This document shows positions 26,235-35,882 of a DNA stretch of 64,000 nt, piece after piece. The stretch spans positions 1 to 64,000 of the forward strand of contig NZ_JAULBC010000002.1 in assembly GCF_041060425.1 (NCBI RefSeq), given 5' to 3'. A model generated the notes under the pieces. It was not told the origin of the DNA. It saw only the letters and a list, made by a program, of their open reading frames with translations, and made no database searches. Each line of letters starts with the position of its first letter. Positions within the stretch are counted from its first letter, which is position 1. This DNA is from Danxiaibacter flavus (lineage in GTDB: Bacteria; Bacteroidota; Bacteroidia; Chitinophagales; Chitinophagaceae). The position numbers and the translations under genes were made by a program.

Positions 26235-27152
26235 CTATTTTTTCAAGAAGGCGGTAACACTACTGTTTACAATAGCCGGCTGTTCCAGTTGTGGTAAATG
26301 ACCGCAACTGTCAACCATCATAAGATCAGCATTCAAAATTGATGGCAATCCAGGATCATACTTTAAGGTTTTATCTTGTTTGCCCCACATTAACAGCACG
26401 GGCTTGCCAGATGAACCGAGCTTTACAAAAGCCGGGCGCGGATCTACTGCAATGAAATTCCGGATGGTTGATAAAACCGCAGTGCTGAATCCTTTATAAT
26501 TCATTTGTTCCATGAAGTTCTTTTGATAATCTGCCGGCATTGCCGAACGCTTGTAAAAGTCGGATGCCTGGTCATCCAATAGCCCGGGCACAAACCAGAC
26601 ACGATTAAGGTATTCGCCCAACCACCTGTGTTTTAATACGCTGATATCAGACACCTGGTTAACAGGATCTATTAAAACAACCTTATTCACTTTTTCCGGA
26701 AAATTTGCAGCAAAATTCGTTGCAACTGCTCCTCCCATAGAAACACCGGCAATATTTACCGGCCTGGTTATTTTGAGTGCATTCAACAAATCATTTATCT
26801 GGCAATTATAGAATTTAGCATTGTATGTAGCCTCCGGACGATCAGAAAATCCCCTTCCGAACGCATCGTATCTGATTACACGAAAACCAGAGTCTGCCAA
26901 GGCCTGAAAATTCCGGTCCCAGATATAAGCCGGTACAGAAAAACCGTGCACCAGCAACAATACAGGACCGTTATCCGGACCGGCAATTTCGTAATGCGTA
27001 ATGCCTTGCGGTAACTCAATAAAATTCCGGTTTAATTTTTCACGTGATTGAGCATTTAGTGTCCTCCATTCCCTGGAACGTCCATATGGCAGAATAATAA
27101 TAATCACAAGCAATAGCAAAGCAATACGGGCTAGAACAGTTTTGGTTTTCAT
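26235..27152 (-). CDS. Alpha/beta-fold hydrolase
   Basis: About 305 aa from the ATG at 27152; a longer reading from 27266 adds 38 residues before the membrane segment and is less likely. An N-terminal anchor (VLARIALLLLVIIIILPYG) is followed by the hydrolase domain. The oxyanion region is LLLVHGFSVPAYIWDR, the nucleophile elbow is GVSMGGA, the acid is probably in VLLMWGKQDKTL, and the histidine is in DSCGHLPQLEQP. It is probably a membrane-tethered esterase or epoxide-hydrolase-like enzyme of unknown substrate. Confidence 0.88.
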   Translation of the reverse strand: MKTKTVLARIALLLLVIIIILPYGRSREWRTLNAQSREKLNRNFIELPQGITHYEIAGPDNGPVLLLVHGFSVPAYIWDRNFQALADSGFRVIRYDAFGRGFSDRPEATYNAKFYNCQINDLLNALKITRPVNIAGVSMGGAVATNFAANFPEKVNKVVLIDPVNQVSDISVLKHRWLGEYLNRVWFVPGLLDDQASDFYKRSAMPADYQKNFMEQMNYKGFSTAVLSTIRNFIAVDPRPAFVKLGSSGKPVLLMWGKQDKTLKYDPGLPSILNADLMMVDSCGHLPQLEQPAIVNSSVTAFLKK

Positions 27153-27422
27153 TTTATAAGCATTGGGTACCGAAAACAATAAATTATGAAGGCTACCGGG
27201 TTCGGAGCTGGGCAAAGTAAATGAAAAATGCAATTCACCAATATTAAAATGTTTTTGTTGAGACATACAAACAATCCGGAACCAGCAGTTTTTTAAACAA
27301 CAAAAAGATTAGGACCATCTCAACATCAGGAATGGAAACATTTTAAGGAGTATACTAATCAAGCACGCTAAAAGAGGATTATTTGAACTTAATTGACTTT
27401 AACGGTTCTTACTGTACTTATT

Positions 27423-27911
27423 CTACCCGGTTGCCTTTAACTGGTCATTCAATGCGTTTTTGACGTGCTCGTCTAACAACGAATTTACACCCAGCACAAT
27501 ATTTGCCAGGATTCTCTCATGTCTAACCATCATAATAAACCAATTAAACATTCCAACACAAAACAGAAGAAGAGCAACCCATAACTGTTGTGAAAAAAAA
27601 CCACCGATAATGGCTGAAAGGCAGATAAATCCAACCATGCGGTACATATAAAACTTATAAGTCAGCCTCGATCCATTATTATCGTCGCTTATGGTAAACA
27701 TGCCATTGTCTATAGTTCCTACTATATCACCGCGCCACCGGATCCTGAAAAAGTTTACATCAAAGCTGACTTGGTTTCCTTCGATAAAAATATCATCAGC
27801 TGTCTTGCCATTAATGAATTCCTGAATATAATTGGTTACCATACCAACTTCTGAAGCGGCAACATGCCTTTTAAGCGGCCGTGAAAATTCTTTGGAAAAA
27901 GGAAAGAGCAT
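27423..27911 (-). CDS. Hypothetical membrane protein
   Basis: 162 aa, not recognised. The N-terminal ~85 residues are soluble with alternating charged and hydrophobic strands (VSFDVNFFRIRWRGDIVGTI). Two membrane segments at about 92-106 and 110-128 are separated by a short turn, and a soluble helix ends the protein. It lies about 100 bp downstream of the ABC-F gene in the same orientation. No motif suggests a function. Confidence 0.6.
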   Translation of the reverse strand: MLFPFSKEFSRPLKRHVAASEVGMVTNYIQEFINGKTADDIFIEGNQVSFDVNFFRIRWRGDIVGTIDNGMFTISDDNNGSRLTYKFYMYRMVGFICLSAIIGGFFSQQLWVALLLFCVGMFNWFIMMVRHERILANIVLGVNSLLDEHVKNALNDQLKATG

Positions 27912-28013
27912 ATTTGATCTTTTACAAATTGGAGCAAAAATGTTTTCATAATTATATCAGGGTCACCGCAGTTTGTTACCTTTTTGGCTTTTCGTAAAAA
28001 TGAATGCTGATGA

Positions 28014-29609
28014 TTATGCATCATTCAATTCAATTACTCTTTTTACATCTATCTCTTCCAGGAAATATTCATCGTGAGAAACAACGATTAGCGTTCCGCG
28101 ATATTCGTTGATGGCAGCCGTTAAAATCTCAATATTTTGAATATCAAGATTATTGGTAGGCTCGTCAAGAATAATGATATCAGGTGGTTGATTGCTGATT
28201 GTAAGACAGCAAAGCATCAGGCGCATTTTTTCACCTCCACTTAATGAGGCACAAGATTTATCCCAGGCATCTTTTGAAAACAAAAACCTGTTCAGCCGGC
28301 TTTTTATTTCATGTTCCTGAAGCCCGGATGAATTGAATTGCTGAACCTGTTCGTAAACCTTAAGCTGATTATTGATCAATGAATAATCCTGATCGATATA
28401 CACAGCTCTGTTGTAGGCCCTGTAAACCGTACCTGTTTGAGGCTCAATGCTGCCCAAAACGATCCTGATCAAGGTTGTTTTACCCGAACCATTTGATCCC
28501 TTAATAGCGATCCTTTCTCCACTGGTTAACAGAAAGTTCAATACATGCGGCCACAGCATTTGCTGCCCATATCCAAAATTGATGGATGTTGCATTCAACA
28601 GTATTTTACCTGTATGTAAGGTTGAATTATCAAAGCCAAATTTCATTTTATCTTTATCCGGCAATTCTTTGCGCAGGCCATTCAATTCCTGCGAAATGGA
28701 GCTCACTTTTCCGGCATGAACACCTTTCAGTTTGGATGTACTTTTCTCAGCACTATTTCTGAGCGTGTTCATCATGATTGTCGGCAACCCTGCTTTCTCC
28801 TGCTTCTTTTTTCCCCTGGCATCCAGCTTCTGCTGCCGTTCGGCAGTTTCGCGTTCAATTTCTTTTGCTTTACGCAAGGCTTTTTCTTTACTTCTCACAT
28901 CCTGATCCAACGCATCCAGCTCAATTTGTTTTTGCTCAGCATAAAAATCATAATTACCTCCATACACTGTTATACCAGTTTTACTTAGCTCATAAACAGC
29001 ATTCAAAAGGTTTAATAATTTTCTGTCGTGACTCACAACAATTAATGTAAGCGTGGAAGTTGCAATAAAATCATACAGAAGTTGCCTCGCTTCTACGTCC
29101 AGGTGATTACTGGGTTCGTCCAGTAAAACAAGTTCCGGTTGATGAATAGAAATACCAGCGAGAAAAACTTTAGTTTTCTGTCCGCCACTAAGTGTACCCA
29201 TTTTTTGCGTAAGGTCAAGCTCACTTAATTTCCAATAGCTTAACGCTTCATTGCAGCGTTCTTCTATTGTCCAGTCATCAGCCAGGGCAGTAAAATTATT
29301 TTCACTAACATCACCATTAAGGATATTATGCAGTGCAAGTAATTTCTGTTCTACACCAAGTGCCTGGGCAATAGAAAGATCATTAAACTGACCAAATATC
29401 TGCGGCACGTAATAAGGCGGGGAATCAACTTTTACCACGCCATTCGCGGGCTGTAAAACGCCGGCTATAATTTTAAGCAGGGTTGATTTACCGATACCAT
29501 TGTTGCCAACAAGCGCAACTTTAGCATTCTTGCTGACCGTAAGATTAAGATCGCTGAATAATAAATCTTTATTGGGATGTGAATATGTAAGATCCTGCAG
29601 AAGAACCAT
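28014..29609 (-). CDS. ABC-F family ATP-binding protein
   Basis: About 531 aa, no membrane domain. Two nucleotide-binding domains: Walker A GNNGIGKSTLL, signature LSGGQKTK, Walker B LVLLDEPSNHLD; then GSNGSGKTTLI, LSGGEKMRL and IIILDEPTNNLD. The domains are joined by a Lys/Glu-rich linker (KEKALRKAKEIERETAERQQ) like the P-site tRNA interaction motif. ABC-F proteins act on the ribosome, some giving antibiotic resistance and others aiding translation. Which this is cannot be told from the sequence. The ATG at 29609 (MVLLQDLTYSH) is preferred to the one nine codons upstream. Confidence 0.93.
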   Translation of the reverse strand: MVLLQDLTYSHPNKDLLFSDLNLTVSKNAKVALVGNNGIGKSTLLKIIAGVLQPANGVVKVDSPPYYVPQIFGQFNDLSIAQALGVEQKLLALHNILNGDVSENNFTALADDWTIEERCNEALSYWKLSELDLTQKMGTLSGGQKTKVFLAGISIHQPELVLLDEPSNHLDVEARQLLYDFIATSTLTLIVVSHDRKLLNLLNAVYELSKTGITVYGGNYDFYAEQKQIELDALDQDVRSKEKALRKAKEIERETAERQQKLDARGKKKQEKAGLPTIMMNTLRNSAEKSTSKLKGVHAGKVSSISQELNGLRKELPDKDKMKFGFDNSTLHTGKILLNATSINFGYGQQMLWPHVLNFLLTSGERIAIKGSNGSGKTTLIRIVLGSIEPQTGTVYRAYNRAVYIDQDYSLINNQLKVYEQVQQFNSSGLQEHEIKSRLNRFLFSKDAWDKSCASLSGGEKMRLMLCCLTISNQPPDIIILDEPTNNLDIQNIEILTAAINEYRGTLIVVSHDEYFLEEIDVKRVIELNDA

Positions 29610-29779
29610 AATTCCTTTCTTTAAAATGAATAACAACTGCTAACCGCCCGCCGGTTTTGCTATCTGTTTTCCGAGAAAGAAATTATCCTACATTGATTTG
29701 TAATTTTTATTGAAGGCCGCAAAGATATAAAAAAATTCTTTAGGGGTGTTTTTTTAGGTTTAACAATCTTTTTTTGAGG

Positions 29780-29828
29780 GATTAAATAAATACAGTTACA
29801 CAGAACAGTACGGAGAATATGTGCAAAG
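29780..29828. repeat. ACACAGA-type word array
   Basis: Contains AAATACAGTTACACAGAAC and GTACGGAGAATATGTGCAAAG. The same opening words are found at 32340 (AAATACAGTTACACAGAG). It lies at the 3' side of the minus-strand membrane-protein gene. Confidence 0.45.
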
Positions 29829-29838
29829 CGCATTCAAA

Positions 29839-30678
29839 CTAGGCCGACACAACAATATCCGGATTGGCAGGCTTCGACCTTACATTCACAAATTTATTCA
29901 TTACATCAAACAACATCTGCGCAAAAAATACCGTCAGTATGATAGTTATCACCCATCCTGTTATAGTCAAAATAATTTCCGCAGTGGTTAGAGGGGCGTC
30001 GGGTTTTGACCACCCCAATGGATAAGCATCTGCAGGCAAATGCGATAAAACTATTTTAGCTTTTTCGGGGGACACATTTCCTTCTAGATCCTTTTCTTTA
30101 TCTAAAGCGGTAATAACCTTATTTATAAGCTCATTCCTTGTAATGCTGTTAAACAATTTAATAGCATTTACATTAAAACCAATTACTAAAAAGGTCGCTA
30201 CAACAAAAAGCAGTTTTTGTACCGTGCGTTTGTAGTATCCTGAAATTGTCTGCACCACGCTGTAAAAAAGCTTCTTTGCATTGTTTTGTAAGTCCTCCAT
30301 TGAAGAAGCATTAATTGAGAGCTTACAAAACGCTTCGACAAAAGTATTGTTGGGATAAGATTCATAAAGTTCAGGATTAAAATCTCCGATCTTCTTAATA
30401 GATAACAAATCCAAAAAGGCAACAGAAAAATAACCCGCATTCAAATAAGAATTTTGTGCACCCTGGATCTTGATGATGGGATGATTAAAAAGCCGTTCAA
30501 CAAAACGCTCGTCATTAAAAATCCTGAGCAAAAATTTTCGAAGAAATTTGTTTCGTAGCCTGAATAAAGCGCTTATCGCTTCCATAATGATTATAGTAAA
30601 AAGGCCCAGGATAATAAATCCTGCAGCGAGCTTTATCAGTATCCCGACGAGCGTTGATAACAGGTCAAAATTTTCCAT
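29839..30678 (-). CDS. Hypothetical membrane protein
   Basis: 279 aa, family not recognised. Three likely membrane segments: about 8-33 (LVGILIKLAAGFIILGLFTI), about 160-178 (LLFVVATFLVIGFNVNAI) and about 233-260 (IILTITGWVITIILTVFFAQ). A basic, helical cytoplasmic region of ~125 residues lies between the first two (LRNKFLRKFLLRIFNDERF). It lies 31 bp downstream of the next protein-coding gene upstream in a different reading order, without evident functional link. Confidence 0.6.
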   Translation of the reverse strand: MENFDLLSTLVGILIKLAAGFIILGLFTIIIMEAISALFRLRNKFLRKFLLRIFNDERFVERLFNHPIIKIQGAQNSYLNAGYFSVAFLDLLSIKKIGDFNPELYESYPNNTFVEAFCKLSINASSMEDLQNNAKKLFYSVVQTISGYYKRTVQKLLFVVATFLVIGFNVNAIKLFNSITRNELINKVITALDKEKDLEGNVSPEKAKIVLSHLPADAYPLGWSKPDAPLTTAEIILTITGWVITIILTVFFAQMLFDVMNKFVNVRSKPANPDIVVSA

Positions 30679-30709
30679 AGATCAGTTTTCACGTGTTTAC
30701 ACGCACATT

Positions 30710-32257
30710 TTATTGTCCTTTTAAAACCAATTCCTTCTTACCATAATCAAAACTATTCCTGATGTTTACTGAAGTAAGTTTATCACCATCAAAATGACAG
30801 ATCATTGTAGCAGTGTGCGGACTTTCTATATAGCGCAACGTAAGACTGAGTGTATTCTTGTCGGTCCAATTGTAACAGCCATCAATCTTAAAAGGATCCA
30901 GACCGGCCAGGTTGCGTCTGGCTCTTTCAACAAGATACGGACCGTGCATAGTTGTTTCACCTGCATGCCATTTGCCTGAGCCGAAGCCAATCTTAAATGA
31001 AGCTGTATCGTTTTTTACTGTCGCATAGCAGGTATTGTTGCTGAACTGGAATGAGACACTTTGAATGTGCTTATCATTAGGTTCAAAGGAATATGTTGTG
31101 CCTGCAATACTTTTTTCTAACGGAGAAGCTGCTGACTTCGCAGGAGCAGGAACTGAAAGTGATGCCAGCGTTTTCTTTAGCCTGGATGCATTTTCTTTAT
31201 CTTCTGCCAACACATTATCTTTCATTGCGGGCAACAGGTATTTCCATACGAGATTGATCTCTTCCTGCATATCGGGCGTTTCGGCCGTAACAGCCAACAC
31301 GGCATCTTTCTCAGGCATGATAATAATATACTGGCCAAAAGCACCATCTCCCCTGTATGCATTGTTCCTGCAGCGCCACATTTGGTAGCAATAACCCTGC
31401 AGCCAGTCGCTGGAATCTTTTTTTGATTGCGGCGCATCCGGATCCTGCATTATTTTAGTGGATGATGCTTCTTCTATCCAGGAAGAAGGTATTACTTCCT
31501 TTCCACCAAAGCTGCCTTTTTGTAGAAACAATTGACCAAACTTGGCCATATCTTCTGTTTTTAGCCGAAGTCCCCAGCCTCCGGTATTAATCCCTTTTGG
31601 ATCTGTTTCCCAATCCATGCCACTTATTCCGAGAGGCTCGAATAGTCGTGGTCTTAAATAATCAATCACTTTCTCGCCGGTCACTTTCTGCACAATGGCT
31701 GAGAGCATGTAGGTCCCCATTGAATTGTAGAGGAATTTTGTACCGGGTTCATTTACGATAGGTGTTGACAGAAAGCCCCTTACCCAGTTGCTATCGCGTC
31801 CGGGAATAATATTTGTCGGGTCTGGATCCTGGCCGTCGCTCATGCTTAGCACATCTTTTACTGTAAGCGCTGCGAGATAAGGACTAATGCTATCAGGCAG
31901 ATCATTAGGAAAGAATGAAATTACTTTATCATTTACAGTCAGCTTATTTTCGGTTACGGCAAAACCAATGGCTGTAGCCGTAAAACTTTTGCTGGTTGAA
32001 TACAATGTATGTTTGAGGTCTGCCCGGTATGGATTCCACCATCCTTCTGCCACAACTTTACCGTGACGCAAAAGCATAAAGCTGTGGAATTCTGTTTTGC
32101 TTTTGTTTGCGGCATCGATAAAATCCAAAATCTCTTTGGAAGAAACGCCTTGCGCTTCCGGTGTGCTGCGCGGTAATGAGGTTGATTGACTGTTTGCGGG
32201 TGCAAAGAATAAAGTAAATAGCAGGAACAGGTTAGCAGGCAAGTTTTTACAGTTCAT
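30710..32257 (-). CDS. Serine hydrolase (class C beta-lactamase/penicillin-binding-like)
   Basis: 515 aa with a signal peptide ending near ANSQS. The beta-lactamase-fold domain covers about residues 30-350. The SxxK motif is STSK in HTLYSTSKSFTATAIGFAV, the second motif is YNS in GTKFLYNSMGTYMLSAIV, and TGEKVIDYLRPRLFEPLGI and GGWGLRLKTEDMAKFGQLFL are typical of the family. The last ~130 residues are a beta-rich lipocalin-like tail. These are peptidases or esterases rather than true beta-lactamases. It is exported, probably periplasmic. Confidence 0.9.
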   Translation of the reverse strand: MNCKNLPANLFLLFTLFFAPANSQSTSLPRSTPEAQGVSSKEILDFIDAANKSKTEFHSFMLLRHGKVVAEGWWNPYRADLKHTLYSTSKSFTATAIGFAVTENKLTVNDKVISFFPNDLPDSISPYLAALTVKDVLSMSDGQDPDPTNIIPGRDSNWVRGFLSTPIVNEPGTKFLYNSMGTYMLSAIVQKVTGEKVIDYLRPRLFEPLGISGMDWETDPKGINTGGWGLRLKTEDMAKFGQLFLQKGSFGGKEVIPSSWIEEASSTKIMQDPDAPQSKKDSSDWLQGYCYQMWRCRNNAYRGDGAFGQYIIIMPEKDAVLAVTAETPDMQEEINLVWKYLLPAMKDNVLAEDKENASRLKKTLASLSVPAPAKSAASPLEKSIAGTTYSFEPNDKHIQSVSFQFSNNTCYATVKNDTASFKIGFGSGKWHAGETTMHGPYLVERARRNLAGLDPFKIDGCYNWTDKNTLSLTLRYIESPHTATMICHFDGDKLTSVNIRNSFDYGKKELVLKGQ

Positions 32258-32336
32258 TGTTTAAGGAGATTTATCAATAAACTTAAGAAAATAGTGGCAA
32301 GAAAGTAATAGATAAGGGAAGTCTTTTCTGCGAAAC

Positions 32337-32490
32337 AAAAAAATACAGTTACACAGAGTCACACTGAGGATACACTGAGATTCACAGAGGGTTTAGATGA
32401 CTGTTAAATGTAAGCAGGTTTGTGCAAAGGTACTTCGTACCCGCCTGAATGTATTTATACGGGCAGGCTTCGTAATTCGTACTTAGCACT
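32337..32490. repeat. Word arrays with an embedded hairpin between serine hydrolase and dnaE2
   Basis: At 32337-32395 ACACAGAG/CACTGAG words (ACAGAGTCACACTGAGG, ATACACTGAGATTCACAGAG). At 32430-32490 an ACGAAGTAC-type array is interrupted by about 27 bp of GC-richer sequence with arms GCCTG and CAGGC. The same interruption is found at 43786-43850. Confidence 0.65.
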
Positions 32491-32498
32491 TACAACCT

Positions 32499-35400
32499 CT
32501 ACCTGAAATTCCTTCCTGAAGGAAAAATTTCTGCCTGTACAACTTTCTGAGCCTTTGGTGTGCCGGGATAAGTAGGAACACGATCACCATCTTTTTCATC
32601 TGCACGTGAAAGTGTAAGTACGGGTTGATCCTCTTCTTGCTTGTGCGTTAAATTTGCCAGCAAGGCGTTCATGTTATAGCAGTGCTGTACAATCACGTGC
32701 GTCACCTCTCCTTCTCTTTGCAATCTGCCTTCAACCATCAGTAGCCTGGATTGTAAGATCTCACTTCTGAACCGTTCAAAAAGATTTTGGAATACAACGA
32801 GGTTGGCGCTGCCAGTTTCATCTTCAATTGTTATAAAGCAAATACCACTGGCTGTGCCTGGTCTTTGCCTAACCAAAACTAATCCCGCTACACGCACCAA
32901 TGTTCCGTCTGGCCAAAGCGCTAATTCGCGCGTAGCGAGCACACGTGCTTCAAATAATTTTCTCCGGACAAATTTTACCGGATGTGCTTTCAGCGATAAG
33001 GCCATTGAACTGTAATCCTGAATGACATGTTCTGATGGCGACATTTCCGGCAAATCAGCTTTGGCCTCAGAAGCTGATTCAGAAGGTTGCCCGGTAAAGA
33101 TCCCCTGTGGACGATCGCTTAACGCGGCCACTTCCCATAATGCCCTGCGCCTGTCAAGCCCTATGGACCTGAATGCATCTGCATCAGCCAATCTTTCTAA
33201 AGCAGCTTCAGAAACACCGGCATCACGTAAAGCATGTACGGTTGCAAAAGATGTATTACGTTTGCTTACCAGCAACTGCATATCTTCTTCACGCAAGCCT
33301 TTTACCTGCCTGAAGCCGAGCCTTAAGGCGCAATACTTACCGGTATGTTCTTCAAGGGTATTGTTCCAGTGTGAGCAATTGATATCAACCGGCCTTACTT
33401 CAACACCATGTTTTCTTGCATCAATAACTATTTGTGCAGGCTGATAAAAACCCATCGGCATACTGTTAAGCAGCGCCGTTGCAAACACATCCGGGTAATA
33501 ACATTTCAGCCAGGAAGAAACATATACCAACAAGGCAAAACTTACAGCGTGACTTTCTGGGAAACCATAACTACCAAAACCTTCCAGTTGTTTGAATACC
33601 CGCCTTGCAAACTCTTCAGTATAACCATTGTTGATCATTCCATTTATGAGCTTCTTTTCAAATTGACTCACCAGACCTTTTGCTTTGAATGTGGCCATGC
33701 TGCGACGTAAAGCATCTGCTTCGGCAGGAGTAAAACCAGCTCCTACAATGGCGATTTCCATGGCCTGCTCCTGGAAAAGTGGCACTCCCAAAGTACGGTC
33801 AAGGATCGCCTCCAATTTCTCTGGATAATCAGGATCCTCTTCTTTATTGCGCCTTCTAAGGTATGGATGCACCATATCACCCTGGATCGGACCGGGACGA
33901 ACAATGGCAACTTCAATAACAAGGTCATAAAAACACTTAGGTTTTAACCGCGGTAACATGGACATCTGCGCGCGGCTTTCTATCTGAAATACACCAATCG
34001 TATCTGCATGACTTACCATTTCATACACTGCAGGATCATCCTGCGGAATGTTGGCCAGCGTTAAGTCTAATCCGTAATGCGCTTTAGCCAGATCAAATGC
34101 TTTGCGGATACAGGTGAGCATGCCCAATGCTAGTACATCCACCTTCAAAAATCCAAGCGCTTCAACATCATCTTTGTTCCACTCAATACAGGTGCGATTT
34201 TCCATGCGGGCGTTAAGAATCGGGCAGAGATCAGAAAGTTTTCCCTGCGTAATAACAAAGCCGCCGGTATGCTGTCCCAGTTGCCGCGGAAACCCCATAA
34301 ACTCCTTCGTAAGCTGCAATACTTTCAGCAAATGTGGATCGTGGGGGTTAAATCCTTCATTTGAAATCCGCTTCCCTTCAAACCATTCATCCGTAAATTC
34401 CCAGATAGAACCGGACAGGCGGTTGATGGCATCTACAGACATTCCCATCGCCCTGGCAACATCACGTATGGCACCTTTCTGATGCAGCTGCGTAACAGTG
34501 GCAACAATGGCCGCCCGATCCCTTCCATATTTATCAAAAATGTACTGGATCACTTCTTCTCGTCGCTCATGTTCAAAATCCACATCAATATCAGGCGGCT
34601 CATTTCTGGCATCTGACATAAAACGGGCAAAGAGTAAATTGAACTTATCAGGGTTGACAGAGGTAATTCCAAGACAATAACAAACTACTGAGTTTGCCGC
34701 AGAACCGCGTCCCTGGCACAAAATGTCTTTGCTTCTTGCAAAACGCACAAAATCGTAAACAGTAAGAAAATAGGATGCATAATTTTTCCTTTCGATAAAT
34801 TCCAATTCTTCATTGATCGATTTTCTGATCTTGTCCGGAATATTATTTTCGAACTTTTCATTCGCCCCTTTCCATGCAAGAAAGACCAGCTCTTCCTGGG
34901 GCGTGCGCCCTTCGCTTGTTAATTCTTCAGGATATACATATTGTAAGCTATCGAGCGAAAACTGACACGCAGCTGCTATCTCTTGCGTTCTGGCAATGGC
35001 ATCCGGATATTGACGGAAAAGCCTTTCCATTTCACTACTATTCTTCAGGTATCTTTCTGCATTTGGATACAAACGGAAACCGGCATTGTATATCGTGCAT
35101 TTTTCACGAATACATGTCAGAATATCCTGCAGCTCTCTTCGTTCCGGCATGTGATAGAACACATCATTTGTAGCAACAATGGGAATCTGTAATGCTACGG
35201 ATAATTGAGAAAGACGATACAGTTTTTTATTATCATTAGCCTGGTAAGAACGCGTTGCACCGAGATAAAGATGGCTGCCCAAATTATCTTTATACTCTTT
35301 TACAGCTTGTCGAAAATCTTGTTCAAATTCAAAATGTTCATTTAGGGTTTGAGGTGGTACTATAATAAATTTTAATCCTTCAGCATACTTATATACATCC

Positions 35401-35726
35401 GCCTTGTACAAATCACACTTGCCTTTCTCCGTGCGAAGATTTCCGGTTGTAAGCAATGCAGACAATCGTGCATAAGCTTCTTTACCTGTCGGATAAGCCA
35501 ATAATGAAGGTCCATCCAGCAGATCAAGACAACAGGCCGGAATAATGCGGATGTCTTTTCCTCTTGCTGCAGCATGTGCACGGACAATACCCGCCAGCGT
35601 GTTATGATCAGTAATGGCAATTTCCTTATAACCCATTGCAGCAGCCTGTTCTACAATTTCTTCCGGATGCGAGCCGCCCCGCAGAAAACTAAAATTTGTC
35701 GTTACCTGTAATTCTGTATACAGCAT
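32499..35726 (-). CDS. dnaE2: Error-prone DNA polymerase DnaE2 (ImuC)
   Basis: 1075-aa C-family polymerase alpha subunit of the mutagenic translesion 'mutasome'. The N-terminal PHP domain (ITDHNTLAGIVRAHAAARG) precedes the polymerase core with catalytic aspartates in PPDIDVDFEHERREEVIQYI. Further features are ILCQGRGSAANSVVCYCLGI, FPRQLGQHTGGFVIT, and the thumb/finger segment GFGSYGFPESHAVSFALLVY. A C-terminal OB fold is present (GTLVRVAGLVLVRQRPGTAS). Length fits DnaE2 rather than the longer replicative DnaE1. It is the last gene of imuA-imuB-dnaE2, separated from imuB by a 156-bp gap that is mostly a repeat array. Confidence 0.97.
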   Translation of the reverse strand: MLYTELQVTTNFSFLRGGSHPEEIVEQAAAMGYKEIAITDHNTLAGIVRAHAAARGKDIRIIPACCLDLLDGPSLLAYPTGKEAYARLSALLTTGNLRTEKGKCDLYKADVYKYAEGLKFIIVPPQTLNEHFEFEQDFRQAVKEYKDNLGSHLYLGATRSYQANDNKKLYRLSQLSVALQIPIVATNDVFYHMPERRELQDILTCIREKCTIYNAGFRLYPNAERYLKNSSEMERLFRQYPDAIARTQEIAAACQFSLDSLQYVYPEELTSEGRTPQEELVFLAWKGANEKFENNIPDKIRKSINEELEFIERKNYASYFLTVYDFVRFARSKDILCQGRGSAANSVVCYCLGITSVNPDKFNLLFARFMSDARNEPPDIDVDFEHERREEVIQYIFDKYGRDRAAIVATVTQLHQKGAIRDVARAMGMSVDAINRLSGSIWEFTDEWFEGKRISNEGFNPHDPHLLKVLQLTKEFMGFPRQLGQHTGGFVITQGKLSDLCPILNARMENRTCIEWNKDDVEALGFLKVDVLALGMLTCIRKAFDLAKAHYGLDLTLANIPQDDPAVYEMVSHADTIGVFQIESRAQMSMLPRLKPKCFYDLVIEVAIVRPGPIQGDMVHPYLRRRNKEEDPDYPEKLEAILDRTLGVPLFQEQAMEIAIVGAGFTPAEADALRRSMATFKAKGLVSQFEKKLINGMINNGYTEEFARRVFKQLEGFGSYGFPESHAVSFALLVYVSSWLKCYYPDVFATALLNSMPMGFYQPAQIVIDARKHGVEVRPVDINCSHWNNTLEEHTGKYCALRLGFRQVKGLREEDMQLLVSKRNTSFATVHALRDAGVSEAALERLADADAFRSIGLDRRRALWEVAALSDRPQGIFTGQPSESASEAKADLPEMSPSEHVIQDYSSMALSLKAHPVKFVRRKLFEARVLATRELALWPDGTLVRVAGLVLVRQRPGTASGICFITIEDETGSANLVVFQNLFERFRSEILQSRLLMVEGRLQREGEVTHVIVQHCYNMNALLANLTHKQEEDQPVLTLSRADEKDGDRVPTYPGTPKAQKVVQAEIFPSGRNFR

Positions 35727-35756
35727 AGTGTATTATTCAATTGTTAAGACCGTTTC

Positions 35757-35861
35757 ATGTACGATGTACGATGTACGGTGTACGGTGTAAGATGTACGAT
35801 TTACGATGTAAGGTGTAAGATGTACGATTTACGACGTACGATGTATGATGTACGATGTACC
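35757..35861. repeat. GTACGATGTACGATGTAC array between imuB and dnaE2
   Basis: About ten degenerate units of period 8-10 (GTACGATGTACG, GTACGGTGTAAG, GTACGATTTACG). The array fills two thirds of the gap within the imu operon and would be transcribed in the middle of the mRNA. Confidence 0.8.
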
Positions 35862-35882
35862 TAAGGATAAGACACTGATTTT

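Noticed and set aside
35757..35861. Possible CRISPR or iteron-type origin
   Set aside because: Period too short and irregular, no replication gene adjacent; fits the word-array family seen elsewhere.
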